The notes beneath the pieces were generated by a model. It searched no databases. It saw nothing but the letters and a program-made list of their open reading frames with translations, and was not told where the DNA came from. DNA of 64,000 bases from positions 2,158,001-2,222,000 of the forward strand of contig NZ_JAVDWM010000001.1 of the NCBI RefSeq assembly GCF_031457495.1, read 5' to 3'. Source of the stretch: Sphingopyxis sp. BE259. GTDB taxonomy: Bacteria > Pseudomonadota > Alphaproteobacteria > Sphingomonadales > Sphingomonadaceae. Positions 1 through 8,674 of this stretch are shown here, one piece after another (within the stretch, counting starts at the first letter, position 1; the number at the start of each line of letters is the position of its first letter). The position numbers and the translations under genes were made by a program.

Positions 1-848
1 CGCAGCGTCCCTGCCATCAGCCACCAGTGCGGGTGGCTTTGCGCGAGGCGCGTCGCCGCCGCGTCGCGTTCGGCCAGCGCATCGAACAGCGCAAAACAGG
101 TCGCCCCTGACCCCGACATCCGTGCCAGCCAGGGCCCGAGCGCGCCCAATTCGGTCAGCACATCGACAATGGCGGGGCATTGCGCGATCGCCGCGCGCTG
201 CAAATCGTTGCGCGCCGCCAGCAGCTGCGCGCGGCCCGCCGGATCGCGGAACAATTCCCCGCGGTCGATCCCATCCCACGCGGCGAACACCGGCCCGGTC
301 GCCACCGGCTGGCGCGGGTTGACCAGCAGCACCGGCGTGGCGCCAAGTCGCAGGTCCGGCACCGCGCGCAATTCCTCACCCACGCCAACTCCCAGACAGG
401 TCGCGCTCGCGACGCAGGCGGCAATGTCGGCGCCGAGCGGCGCGATGATCCGCGCCAGCGTCGCATCGCCCAGCTCGGGCAGAAAATGCTGCCGCACGAG
501 CCGCGCCGCCGCCGCCGCATCGGCGGACCCGCCGCCGATCCCCGCCGCAACCGGCAACCGCTTGGTCAGCGTTACCGCCAAGGGTGGCACCCGGTCAGCG
601 CCATAGCGGGCGCGCAGCAAGGCCAGCACCTGCATCACCAGATTGTCGGCGCCCGCGCTCAAGCCCTCGGCAAAATCGCCGACGATCGTCAGCCTGTCCG
701 CGTCGACCACCTCGGCGACCAGGCCATCGCCGCCATCGACAAAGGCGAACAAAGTCTCGATGTCGTGATAGCCGTCGCTGCGTCGCGCCCGCACATGCAG
801 CGCCAGATTGATCTTGGCCCAGCCGGTTTCCTGCATCACCTGTGTCAT
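1..848 (-). CDS. ispE: 4-diphosphocytidyl-2-C-methyl-D-erythritol kinase, 3' end cut by window edge
   Basis: IspE is a cytoplasmic GHMP kinase that phosphorylates CDP-methylerythritol with ATP in the non-mevalonate isoprenoid pathway. Reading from ATG at 848, the protein begins MTQVMQETGWAKINLAL. It shows the GHMP substrate motif near the N-terminus (KINLALHV), the glycine-rich ATP loop near residue 90 (PVAAGIGGGSADA) and the C-terminal motif MSGSGATCFALF. About 282 codons are present and the frame is still open at base 1, so only the last few residues and the stop are missing. The start overlaps the stop of the upstream TPR gene by 4 bp (ATGA), which suggests translational coupling. Family assignment is secure. 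Confidence 0.95.
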   Translation of the reverse strand, partial: MTQVMQETGWAKINLALHVRARRSDGYHDIETLFAFVDGGDGLVAEVVDADRLTIVGDFAEGLSAGADNLVMQVLALLRARYGADRVPPLAVTLTKRLPVAAGIGGGSADAAAAARLVRQHFLPELGDATLARIIAPLGADIAACVASATCLGVGVGEELRAVPDLRLGATPVLLVNPRQPVATGPVFAAWDGIDRGELFRDPAGRAQLLAARNDLQRAAIAQCPAIVDVLTELGALGPWLARMSGSGATCFALFDALAERDAAATRLAQSHPHWWLMAGTL

Positions 849-2518
849 GGCGCGGTCGTCGCCGGGGTCAGCCCGTCGCGCAGCTTCGCCGCCAGCCGCG
901 TCGCCATGTCCGCCTTGGCCAGCAGCGCCGCAGCGCGCCAGGTGTAGCGCGCCTGAAACCTGCGCCCCGCCTGCCAATAGGCATCGCCCAGATGTTCGAC
1001 GATCACCGCGTTAGTCGGCTCGCCGCGCTGCGCCTTTTCCAGCAGATCGACCGCGTCATCGGTGCGTCCGGTCAGGAAATAGGCCCAGCCGAGCGAGTCG
1101 GTGATGCTCGCATTCTGCGACTCCTGCGCCCACGCCGCCTCGATCCGCGCCAGTGATTGCTCGACATCCTTGCGCCGTTCCAGCGCCGAATAGCCCACAA
1201 AATTGAGCACCGCGGCATCGTCGGGGCGAAGCGCCACCGCCTTTTCCATCAGCGGCGCCGCGGCGTCCCACTGATCCGCCTGCAATAGCAATTCGGCGCG
1301 CGCGATCAGCAAACTGCCGCGCAGCGCCTGGTCGTCGGCGTCGTCGGCCAAAGCGCCTTCCAGCCGCTCATAGGCGCGCGCCGCCGCCTTGGGATCGTCG
1401 GAGCGCCGCGCGACATCGGCCAGCCGGACGAGCAGGCTGCGCGGCGTATCCCGCGCCGCCGCCGCGCGCTCGGCCAGTTTTGCCGCGCCCACCACGTCGC
1501 CACCATCGGCGACCAGTTCGGCGCGGCGCATCGCCAGCACCGGCGGCAGCGCCGTTCCGCTATCGCCCAGAAACGCCATTGCATCGGCGCGCTGACCATT
1601 GCGATCGAGCGCCTCGACCAATGTCGCCCGCACCGCCCAATCCTGATCGTTCAGCCAAAAGGACGCGCGCGAAAACAGCAGCGGCACCTTCGTGTTGCTG
1701 TTCGGGGTCCGCGCCAGCCCATCGCCGAGCAGGCCGAGCCAGTGGGCGACGCCCGCGCGCGCCGTCGATACCGGCTGATCGGGCAGCAGCAGCATCGGAT
1801 CCTCGCGCTGTCCCGACGCCAGCGCGATCTTCGCGCGCAGGCGGGTAGCCGCATCGCGCTGTCCGGCCCGGTCCAACGTCGCCGCGAGACGCAGGGCGAC
1901 GAGTTGGCTTGTCCGGTCGGTAAGCACGATATCGTCAGCCAGCGCCGCCGCCGCCCCCGGTCGCTGCGTCGCCAGCTGCACCAGCGCGACCTGCAACCCC
2001 AGCGCCGGTTCGGGGCGGGTGCGACTGTTCGCCGCCAGCAAATGCCGTTCGGGCTGCTTCTCGCGCGCGCCCACGTCAATCCAGGCGTTGACGGTCGGCA
2101 GGATCAGCCGCGCGATCGTGTCGGCGCCGGTCTTGTCGCCGCGCCCCGACATGATGTCACGCGCCGCCTTCCAGTCTGATCGCCGGATCGCATCGACCAT
2201 CAGCACCAGTTGGGCATCGAAACGGCGGTCGCCCGCGGTCCATAATTGCAACGCCGCGGTGCGCGCCGCGGCCAGATCGCCGACCTGGATCGCCTGCTCC
2301 AAGATCCGCCCGCGCACCCCGGGCAGCCCTGGCGCCAGGCTCGACACGTCGGTCAGCGCTGCCAGCGCCGCGGCGGGCTCGCCGCTCTCCTCGGCCAGCC
2401 GCGCGCGGACCAGCGCGTTAAGCGCCGCGCCGCCATCGTCGGCGGCCTGCACCGGCCCCGCCCCCGCGAGTGCACCGACGGCCAGAAAAACCCGTGCGAG
2501 CTTACATATTCGGGTAAT
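845..2518 (-). CDS. secreted tetratricopeptide-repeat protein
   Basis: TPR-rich protein of about 557 residues with a predicted signal peptide (VFLAVGALAGAG core, cleavage near PVQA-AD), so likely periplasmic or envelope-associated. TPR-like helix pairs fill the molecule; the clearest are in the last 170 residues, for example ALRPDDAAVLNFVGYSALER and NASITDSLGWAYFLTGR. Function is not identifiable; TPR proteins usually scaffold protein-protein contacts. The start is unresolved. The frame is open up to an ATG at 2644, deep inside the ETF-QO gene, and no ATG, GTG or TTG lies between that codon and the signal peptide. I place the start at an ATT (2518-2516) preceded by GGAGG with a 5-nt spacer because it gives an ideal signal peptide. 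Alternatives are ATG 2644 or GTG 2452. It couples by ATGA to ispE. Confidence 0.75.
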   Translation of the reverse strand: MTRICKLARVFLAVGALAGAGPVQAADDGGAALNALVRARLAEESGEPAAALAALTDVSSLAPGLPGVRGRILEQAIQVGDLAAARTAALQLWTAGDRRFDAQLVLMVDAIRRSDWKAARDIMSGRGDKTGADTIARLILPTVNAWIDVGAREKQPERHLLAANSRTRPEPALGLQVALVQLATQRPGAAAALADDIVLTDRTSQLVALRLAATLDRAGQRDAATRLRAKIALASGQREDPMLLLPDQPVSTARAGVAHWLGLLGDGLARTPNSNTKVPLLFSRASFWLNDQDWAVRATLVEALDRNGQRADAMAFLGDSGTALPPVLAMRRAELVADGGDVVGAAKLAERAAAARDTPRSLLVRLADVARRSDDPKAAARAYERLEGALADDADDQALRGSLLIARAELLLQADQWDAAAPLMEKAVALRPDDAAVLNFVGYSALERRKDVEQSLARIEAAWAQESQNASITDSLGWAYFLTGRTDDAVDLLEKAQRGEPTNAVIVEHLGDAYWQAGRRFQARYTWRAAALLAKADMATRLAAKLRDGLTPATTAP

Positions 2519-4157
2519 TGGGGCCTCCGCCGCCTTCGGGGGTGACCCAGTTGATATTCTGGGTCGGATCCTTGATGTCGCACGTCTTGCAATGGACGCA
2601 ATTCTGCGCGTTGATGACGAATTTGGGATCGCCTGTATCCTCACCGACGATCTCGTAAACCCCGGCGGGACAATAACGCTGCGCGGGTTCGTCGTACAGC
2701 GGCAGATTGTATGCGACCGGGATCGACGGGTCTTTCAACTGCAAATGAACCGGCTGGTCTTCCTCATGATTGGTGTTCGACACGAAAACCGACGACAGGC
2801 GGTCAAACGTCAGCACCCCGTCGGGCTTGGGATAGTCGGGCTTGGGCATCATGTCGGCGCGGTACAGGCTTTCATTGTCCGGATGATGCTTCATTGTGAA
2901 CGGGACTTTGATCTTCAGCGTTTCGAGCCACATCGTCATGCCCGACAGCAGCGTCCCCGCCAGATCGCCCCATTTTTCGACGAGCGGCAGCACGTTGCGC
3001 ACAACGCTCAGCTCTTGCTTGACCCAGCTGTCGTCATACGCCGCCTGATAGGCATCGAGCGTGTCGCTGCCGCGTCCGGCGGTCACCGCCGCGAAAGCCG
3101 CTTCGGCCGCCATCATCCCCGATTTCATCGCAGTGTGGGTGCCCTTGATCCGCGGGACGTTCAGGAAACCGGCGCTGTCGCCGATCAGCGCGCCGCCGGG
3201 AAAGGCCAGCTTGGGAACCGACTGATATCCTCCATCGCTGATGGCGCGCGCGCCATAGGACACGCGCTTGCCGCCCTTCAGAATCTTCGCGATCTCGGGA
3301 TGCGTCTTCCACTTCTGCATCTCCTGGAACGGAGAGATGTGCGGATTGCGATAGTTGAGCCAGGTCACGAACCCCAGCGCGACCTGCCCGTTCGCCTGAT
3401 GATAGAGGAAGCCGCCACCATTGGCATGTTCGTCGAGCGGCCAGCCCTGCGTATGGATGACACGGCCCGGCGCGTGATTTTCGGGATCGATATCCCACAA
3501 TTCCTTGACCCCAAGGCCATAGACTTGCGGCTCGCAATCGGCGTCGAGCGCGAATTGCGGCTTGAGCATCTTGGTCAGGTGGCCGCGCACGCCTTCACCG
3601 AAGAAGGTGTATCTGGCATGGAGTTCCAGCCCCGGCGCATAATCGCCCTTGTGGCTGCCGTCGCGCGCGACGCCCATGTCGCCGGTCGCGACGCCTTTGA
3701 CCGAACCATCGTCGTTGTAGAGGATTTCAGCCGCCGGAAAGCCGGGGAAGATTTCGACCCCCAGCCCCTCGGCCTGCTCGGCGAGCCAGCGGCAGAGATT
3801 ACCCAAGCTGCCCGTGTAGGTGCCCTTGTTGTGCATGAAACCGGGGGTGATGAAGTGCGGCACCCCGATCTTCTTGGTCTTGGTCAACACCCAATGCTGG
3901 TTGTCGTTGACCGGCACTTCGGCCATCGGACAGCCCGTGTCGCGCCATTCAGGCAGCAGTTCATCGAGCGACTTGGGGTCGATCACCGCCCCCGACAGGA
4001 TATGCGCGCCGACCTCGGACCCTTTTTCCAGGATACAGACCGACAGTTCGCTGCCCGCCTCGTTCGCCAGCTGTTTCAGCCGGATCGCCGCCGAAAGCCC
4101 CGCCGGCCCCGCGCCGACGATGACCACGTCATAGGGCATCGATTCCCGTTCGCTCAC
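2502..4157 (-). CDS. electron-transfer flavoprotein-ubiquinone oxidoreductase
   Basis: ETF-QO is an inner-membrane flavoprotein with a 4Fe-4S cluster that passes electrons from electron-transfer flavoprotein (fed by acyl-CoA and amino-acid dehydrogenases) to ubiquinone. An N-terminal FAD-binding motif GAGPAGLSAAIRL and the C-terminal ferredoxin-like segment CVHCKTCDIKDP are visible; the C-terminus GGGGPNYPNM is typical of the family. From the GTG at 4157 (VSERESMPYDVV, preceded by AAAGG) the protein is about 551 residues, the usual length. The frame stays open to ATG 4238, but that adds a non-conserved stretch. Its last codons overlap the 5' end of the TPR gene. Monocistronic or leading the TPR-ispE group. 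Confidence 0.95.
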   Translation of the reverse strand: MSERESMPYDVVIVGAGPAGLSAAIRLKQLANEAGSELSVCILEKGSEVGAHILSGAVIDPKSLDELLPEWRDTGCPMAEVPVNDNQHWVLTKTKKIGVPHFITPGFMHNKGTYTGSLGNLCRWLAEQAEGLGVEIFPGFPAAEILYNDDGSVKGVATGDMGVARDGSHKGDYAPGLELHARYTFFGEGVRGHLTKMLKPQFALDADCEPQVYGLGVKELWDIDPENHAPGRVIHTQGWPLDEHANGGGFLYHQANGQVALGFVTWLNYRNPHISPFQEMQKWKTHPEIAKILKGGKRVSYGARAISDGGYQSVPKLAFPGGALIGDSAGFLNVPRIKGTHTAMKSGMMAAEAAFAAVTAGRGSDTLDAYQAAYDDSWVKQELSVVRNVLPLVEKWGDLAGTLLSGMTMWLETLKIKVPFTMKHHPDNESLYRADMMPKPDYPKPDGVLTFDRLSSVFVSNTNHEEDQPVHLQLKDPSIPVAYNLPLYDEPAQRYCPAGVYEIVGEDTGDPKFVINAQNCVHCKTCDIKDPTQNINWVTPEGGGGPNYPNM

Positions 4158-4275
4158 CGCAAATACCTTTCTGCCGTCCCAGCGCGGACATTCATCGCGT
4201 CCTGCGCTCATTCTGTCACGAATTGCGATGCCCGCCAATTGACGGGTCCGTCAACTGCCTGTTTGAACAAATCAC

Positions 4276-5064
4276 ATGGGTGGGTCACAAACAGCCTTGC
4301 TGGCGGAAAGCATTGGCGACTGGTGGTCGCTGGCGGGCGTCGATGCGCTGGTCGGCGAAGAACCGGCCGGCTGGCTGGTACTGCCCGCGGCGAATGACGC
4401 GGCGGCAGCCAAGCCGAAACCGGCGATCGCGGCCGAACCGGAAGTCGTCCCACTCCCCGCCGTCCTGCAACGTCAGGAAGCGCCGCAACCCGAAGAAACC
4501 CGGGGACCGGTCGCGTTTCCGGACGGCTGGGATGATTTTCAACATTGGCTGGCGACGAGCGACGATGTGCCGGGCAGCCAATGGGATGCGCGCCGGGTGC
4601 TGCCGGTCGGCCAAGCGGGCGCGCCTTTGATGCTGCTCACCGCATGGCCCGAAATCGACGATCAGCAAGCCGGGGCACTATTTACCGGCGGCGCGGGCCA
4701 ATTGCTCGACGCGATGCTCCTCGCGATCGGGATGAAGCGCGAAGACTGTTATATGGCGAGCCTTGCGGTCACCCGTCCGGCAGGCGGCCGCTGCGACGGC
4801 AAGGATGCGGCGGAACTCGATCGCTTGCTCTGGCATCATCTGCGATTGGCCAGGCCCGGCCGGTTGCTGCTGATCGGCAGCGACATCGTCCGCATGGCGG
4901 CGGCAAAAGAATTGCCCGATACGCGCGGGAAGTTACTGGATATTAACCAAGAAGGCGGCAAGGTGGCGATAGTGGCGGTGGCGCATCCGGCGATGCTCCT
5001 GGCCCGGCCCGCGCAAAAAGCCGCGGCTTGGGACAGCCTGAAACTGTTCAACCGGGGACGTTGA
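4276..5064 (+). CDS. degenerate family-4 uracil-DNA-glycosylase-like protein
   Basis: Protein of 262 residues. The C-terminal two thirds match the family 4/5 UDG fold: FTGGAGQLLDAMLLAIGM (136-153), KREDCYM (154-160), and the C-terminal motif VAHPAMLLARPAQKAAAW (235-252). The catalytic GE-x-PG motif is replaced by LTAWPEIDD (121-129). Only two cysteines (158, 173) are present, so the usual four-Cys 4Fe-4S cluster cannot form. I infer loss of canonical uracil excision or a changed role; the fold assignment is good, the activity unknown. Residues 30-80 form an Ala/Pro-rich linker. It ends 3 bp before the lytic transglycosylase gene, so the two are probably co-transcribed, and it diverges from the ETF-QO gene. 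Confidence 0.8.
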   Translation: MGGSQTALLAESIGDWWSLAGVDALVGEEPAGWLVLPAANDAAAAKPKPAIAAEPEVVPLPAVLQRQEAPQPEETRGPVAFPDGWDDFQHWLATSDDVPGSQWDARRVLPVGQAGAPLMLLTAWPEIDDQQAGALFTGGAGQLLDAMLLAIGMKREDCYMASLAVTRPAGGRCDGKDAAELDRLLWHHLRLARPGRLLLIGSDIVRMAAAKELPDTRGKLLDINQEGGKVAIVAVAHPAMLLARPAQKAAAWDSLKLFNRGR

Positions 5065-5067
5065 CAG

Positions 5068-6834
5068 ATGAAAATGATGACCAGAAGTTTTTTATCAGCT
5101 GCGATTTTTACTGCGGCGATCGCTGCGAACCCCGCGTCGGCGGCCGATGCCAGCAGCCGGGATATGGCGTCGGCGCCGCAAACCGTGCCCGACATACTGA
5201 CGTCGAAACAGAAGCAACTCTATACGCAGGTGCTGACAGCGATCCGCGGCCAGCGCTGGCCCGACGCCAAGGCGCTGCTCGACGGGTCGGAAGGCGGTCC
5301 GCTCACTGATTTCCTGCGCGCCGAACTGCTCACCGCCGCGAACAGCCCGCGCGCCGAAGTCGCCGACATCATGCCGATCCTGTCGCGCTCACCCTATCTG
5401 CCGCAGGCCGAACAACTCGGCCGTCTCGCCGCCAAGCGCGGCGCGACCGATTTGCCGACCTTGCCGTCGCAGGCGCGTCTTGCCTGGGCGGGTAGCGCCC
5501 CGCGGCGGCTGGGCGCCGATGCGGTCAGCGGCGATCCGGTGGCGTCGGCGCTGACCCGCACGATCCCCGACCGGATCAAGAATGACGATCCCGTCGGCGC
5601 CGAGGCGCTGCTGAGTGCGGTCGCCGACCGGCTGACCCCCGAAGCGCGCGACGAATGGCGCCAGAAGGTCGCCTGGTCCTATTATATCGAAAATGACGAT
5701 GCCAATGCCCTGCGCCTCGCCACCGAATGTTCTGGCGGACGCAGCGCTTGGTCGACGCAGGGGGCGTGGGTTCAGGGGCTTGCCGCGTGGCGCCTGCGCG
5801 ATTATCCGACCGCGCTTGTCGCTTTCGACCGCGTGGCCAAGGAAGCGCCCGATAATGAGCTGCGCGCGGCGGCTTATTATTGGTCGGCGCGCGCCGCGAT
5901 CGCCGCCGGACAGCCGGCGTCGGTGCAACCCCGCCTCCGCGCCGCTGCCGCCAACGAAGAAACCTTCTACGGCCTGCTTGCCGCGGAAACCCTGGGCGTC
6001 GAAACTAGCAACCAGCGCGAAAATGTCCGCGCCGATCGCAGCGCATGGCGCGCGCTCGCTGAACTGCCCAACGTCCGCGCCGCGATGGCGCTGTCGGAAA
6101 TTGGCGAGGATAAATATGCCGACGCGCTGCTGCGCCACCAGGCACGGATCGGCGACGCGCGCCAGCATGAGCAGTTGCTCGGCATCGCTGGGGCCCTCAG
6201 CCTGCCCGAAACCCAGCTTTATCTCGCGCACAACACCCCGCAGGGACGCAAGCCCGCGGCGCAGTCGCGCTACCCGCAGCCCAGATGGGAGCCCAATGGC
6301 GGCTGGAAGGTCGATCCGGCGTTGGTCTTTGCCCACACGCTTCAGGAATCGCGTTTTCAGCGCACCGCGGTCAGCCCGGCGGGTGCCACGGGTTTGATGC
6401 AGGTTCGCCCCGGCACCGCGTCCGATCTGGCGCGCTGGGGCGGCGACGGCCGCGGCCCCGGCGACCTCAAGACCCCCGCGGTCAACATGGATTTCGGCCA
6501 GCGCTATCTGCAATATCTCAGCAAGGATAGTTCGACCGGCGGGCAATTGCTCAAGGTCATTGCTGCCTATAATGCCGGCCCGACGCCGATCGCGCGCTGG
6601 CAGTCCGAAATCCGCGATGGTGGCGACCCGCTGCTGTATATGGAATCGATCCCCTATTGGGAAACGCGCGGCTATGTCGGCATCGTGCTGCGTAATTACT
6701 GGATGTACGAAGCGCAGCAGGGCAAACCGTCGGACAGCCGTGCCGCGCTGGCACAGGGCAAAATGCCGCGCTTTCCCGACGGCAAGGATCGTATCCGCCT
6801 GACCTGGGCTGGCGGCCTCGCCAATGCCGATTGA
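5068..6834 (+). CDS. slt: soluble lytic murein transglycosylase
   Basis: Periplasmic enzyme that cleaves the MurNAc-GlcNAc bond of peptidoglycan to give 1,6-anhydro products. The 588-residue protein starts with a signal peptide ([21 protein letters not shown]), continues with an alpha-helical superhelical domain, and ends in the SLT catalytic domain. That domain has the catalytic Glu near residue 427 in QESRFQ, then [16 protein letters not shown] and [13 protein letters not shown] second in-frame ATG sits 6 bp downstream of the chosen one. The gene follows the UDG-like gene by 3 bp and overlaps moaB by 11 bp. Family secure; Slt70-type overall, though shorter than E. coli Slt. Confidence 0.92.
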   Translation: MKMMTRSFLSAAIFTAAIAANPASAADASSRDMASAPQTVPDILTSKQKQLYTQVLTAIRGQRWPDAKALLDGSEGGPLTDFLRAELLTAANSPRAEVADIMPILSRSPYLPQAEQLGRLAAKRGATDLPTLPSQARLAWAGSAPRRLGADAVSGDPVASALTRTIPDRIKNDDPVGAEALLSAVADRLTPEARDEWRQKVAWSYYIENDDANALRLATECSGGRSAWSTQGAWVQGLAAWRLRDYPTALVAFDRVAKEAPDNELRAAAYYWSARAAIAAGQPASVQPRLRAAAANEETFYGLLAAETLGVETSNQRENVRADRSAWRALAELPNVRAAMALSEIGEDKYADALLRHQARIGDARQHEQLLGIAGALSLPETQLYLAHNTPQGRKPAAQSRYPQPRWEPNGGWKVDPALVFAHTLQESRFQRTAVSPAGATGLMQVRPGTASDLARWGGDGRGPGDLKTPAVNMDFGQRYLQYLSKDSSTGGQLLKVIAAYNAGPTPIARWQSEIRDGGDPLLYMESIPYWETRGYVGIVLRNYWMYEAQQGKPSDSRAALAQGKMPRFPDGKDRIRLTWAGGLANAD

Positions 6835-7348
6835 CGAAAGCCTGACGTTCAAACCGGTCCGCATCGCGCTGCTGACAATTTCGGACAGCCGCAGCGCGGC
6901 CGAGGATAGGTCAGGCGACAAGCTGGAGGAATTGCTGACCACCGCAGGTCACACCCTCGCGGCGCGCGCAATCATCAAGGACGAAACCGACCTGATCGTC
7001 TCGCGCCTCCACAACTGGATCGACGACCCAGAGGTCGATGTCGTGATCACCACCGGCGGTACCGGCCTGACGGGCCGCGATGTGACGCCCGAGGCGCTGC
7101 ACCGGCTCGACGGCAAGGACATTCCCGGTTTCGGCGAGCTATTCCGCTGGCTCAGCTACCAGACGATCGGCACCTCGACGATCCAGTCGCGCGCCTGCGC
7201 GGTGGTCGCGCGCGGCACCTATATCTTCGCGCTGCCCGGTTCGACCGGCGCGGTGACCGACGCGTGGGAGGGAATTTTGGCGACGCAACTCGACAGTCGG
7301 CACCGACCGTGCAACTTCGTCGACCTGATGCCGCGATTGATCGAGTAG
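6824..7348 (+). CDS. moaB: molybdenum cofactor biosynthesis protein B
   Basis: MoaB/MogA-fold protein of 174 residues that binds molybdopterin and, in this family, catalyses or assists adenylylation before metal insertion. The family signature is visible: [14 protein letters not shown] near the N-terminus, [20 protein letters not shown] in the middle and [17 protein letters not shown] near the C-terminus. The ATG lies 11 bp inside the end of the lytic transglycosylase gene, so it is read from the same transcript. Other Moco genes lie at 29.6 kb (moaC, moeA) and 51.4 kb (moaE, moaD). Confidence 0.95.
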   Translation: MPIDESLTFKPVRIALLTISDSRSAAEDRSGDKLEELLTTAGHTLAARAIIKDETDLIVSRLHNWIDDPEVDVVITTGGTGLTGRDVTPEALHRLDGKDIPGFGELFRWLSYQTIGTSTIQSRACAVVARGTYIFALPGSTGAVTDAWEGILATQLDSRHRPCNFVDLMPRLIE

Positions 7349-7364
7349 GCCGACGCCGAACCGT

Positions 7365-7436
7365 CGTCACCCCGGACTTGATCCGGGGTCCATACGGCGG
7401 CGCTGGAATGGATGCCGGATCAAGTCCGGCATGACG
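7365..7436. repeat. type-A palindromic intergenic repeat (copy 1)
   Basis: Two arms, starting CGTCACCCCGGACTTGATCC and ending CAAGTCCGGCATGACG, face each other across about 14 bp and can fold into a long hairpin. Each arm is itself a partial palindrome (CCCCGGACTTGATCCGGGG). The same unit recurs at 16893, 28082, 37037, 51345 and 54268 in this window. Lies between moaB and the radical SAM gene. REP-like by organisation; no transposase is nearby. Confidence 0.85.
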
Positions 7437-7459
7437 ATGCTGGCCTCGATTGACGAATT

Positions 7460-7474
7460 GTTCTTTATTTGTTC
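7460..7474 (+). promoter_or_regulatory. LexA (SOS) box upstream of the radical SAM gene
   Basis: GTTC-TTTATTT-GTTC is an exact match to the alphaproteobacterial LexA operator GTTC-N7-GTTC. It sits 24 bp before the GTG start of the PA0069-type gene and just after a TTGACG hexamer (7450-7455) that could be the -35 element, so bound LexA would block the promoter. lexA itself is in this window with the same box. Confidence 0.8.
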
Positions 7475-7498
7475 TCACTGCAGCGATAAACTAGCTCG

Positions 7499-8587
7499 GT
7501 GGAACCCGCCAAACCCCTCCCCCCGATCGCTGGCCGCGGCGCCCCTGCCAACCCGCGCCCGACGCGCACCGGATCGCTCGATCGCGAGGCCGACGGCGAC
7601 TGGCTCGATGTCGCAGAGATCATCGACGGCGCCCCATCACCGCTGCGCACCACCGTCACGGTCGAGCATCCCAAAACGATCATCGCGCGCAACACGTCGC
7701 CCGACATCGGCTTCGACCGTTCGATCAACCCTTATCGTGGCTGCGAACATGGCTGCATCTATTGCTATGCGCGCCCAACCCATGCCTTCCATGACCTGTC
7801 GCCGGGGCTCGATTTCGAAAGCCGCCTGTTCGCCAAGCTCGACGCCGCCAAGCTGCTGCGCGCCGAACTCGCCAAGCGCGGCTACACCCCCGCACCGCTC
7901 GCGATCGGCACCAACACCGACGGTTACCAGCCGATCGAGCGCGAATGGGGCATCACGCGGTCGGTGATCGAGGTGCTCGCCGAAACGCGCCACCCGCTGC
8001 TCATCACCACCAAATCCGACCGGCTGCTGCGCGACATCGACCTGCTTGCCGCCATGGCGCGCGACAATCTGGTCGGAGTCGCAATCTCGGTGACTACGCT
8101 CGACCCGGCGCTAGCGCGCACCCTCGAACCACGCGCCCCACACCCCAAACGCCGGCTCGCCGCGATCCGCCAGCTGATCGACGCCGGGGTGCCGACGCAG
8201 GTCAATATCTCACCGATCATCCCCGCAATCACCGATCACGAGATCGAGGCGATCATGGCAGCGGCGGCGCAGGCGGGCGCCATCCGTGCCTCGTACATCC
8301 TGATGCGCCTGCCGTTCGAAGTCGCGCCCCTCTTCCGCGCGTGGCTTGCCGCCCACTACCCCGACCGCGCCGACAAGGTGATGCATATGGTGCAGGACAT
8401 CCGCGGCGGCCGCGACAATGACGCCGGGTTCTTCACCCGCATGAAGGGCCAGGGCGTGTGGGCGCAGCTCATTCGCGCCCGCGTTAAGCGCGCGGCGAGG
8501 GAGCATGGGATGGACCGCAGATTCCCGCCGCTGCGGTCAGATTTGTTCAGGCCGCCCGAGCGGGATGGACAGATGGAGTTGTTCTAG
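7499..8587 (+). CDS. PA0069-family radical SAM protein
   Basis: Protein of 362 residues with the radical-SAM cluster motif Cx3CxxC in NPYRGCEHGCIYCYAR (about residues 79-94), followed by a TIM-barrel-like region (GTNTDGYQPIE; ITTKSDRLLRD; VAISVTTLD) and a conserved C-terminus ending QMELF. The family is often labelled SPL-like or Rv2578c-like; its substrate is unknown, though homology to spore photoproduct lyase suggests DNA or nucleotide chemistry. Start is GTG at 7499. The exact LexA box just upstream predicts induction by DNA damage. As I recall, PA0069 of Pseudomonas aeruginosa is itself in the LexA regulon, which agrees. A hairpin repeat follows the stop. Confidence 0.88.
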   Translation: MEPAKPLPPIAGRGAPANPRPTRTGSLDREADGDWLDVAEIIDGAPSPLRTTVTVEHPKTIIARNTSPDIGFDRSINPYRGCEHGCIYCYARPTHAFHDLSPGLDFESRLFAKLDAAKLLRAELAKRGYTPAPLAIGTNTDGYQPIEREWGITRSVIEVLAETRHPLLITTKSDRLLRDIDLLAAMARDNLVGVAISVTTLDPALARTLEPRAPHPKRRLAAIRQLIDAGVPTQVNISPIIPAITDHEIEAIMAAAAQAGAIRASYILMRLPFEVAPLFRAWLAAHYPDRADKVMHMVQDIRGGRDNDAGFFTRMKGQGVWAQLIRARVKRAAREHGMDRRFPPLRSDLFRPPERDGQMELF

Positions 8588-8591
8588 TCCT

Positions 8592-8667
8592 CGTCATTGC
8601 GAGCGAAGCGAAGCAATCCAGAGCGGTTTACGCGACGCTGGATTGCTTCGCTTCGCTCGCAATGACG
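8592..8667. repeat. perfect 30-bp inverted repeat (GAAGCGAAGCAATC type)
   Basis: Left arm 8592-8621 begins CGTCATTGCGAGCGAAGCGA; right arm 8638-8667 is its exact reverse complement, with a 16-bp loop. It lies between the convergent radical SAM and acyl-CoA synthetase genes and could terminate transcription from both sides. This sequence type is widespread in bacterial intergenic DNA. Only copy of this type in the window. Confidence 0.85.
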
Positions 8668-8674
8668 AAGTGTT

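Noticed and set aside
2019..4397. 792-codon open frame on the plus strand
   Set aside because: Antisense to ETF-QO and the TPR gene; a by-product of high GC with no domain or start signal.
5389..6942. 517-codon open frame opposite the lytic transglycosylase
   Set aside because: Shadow frame; the plus strand has clear catalytic motifs.
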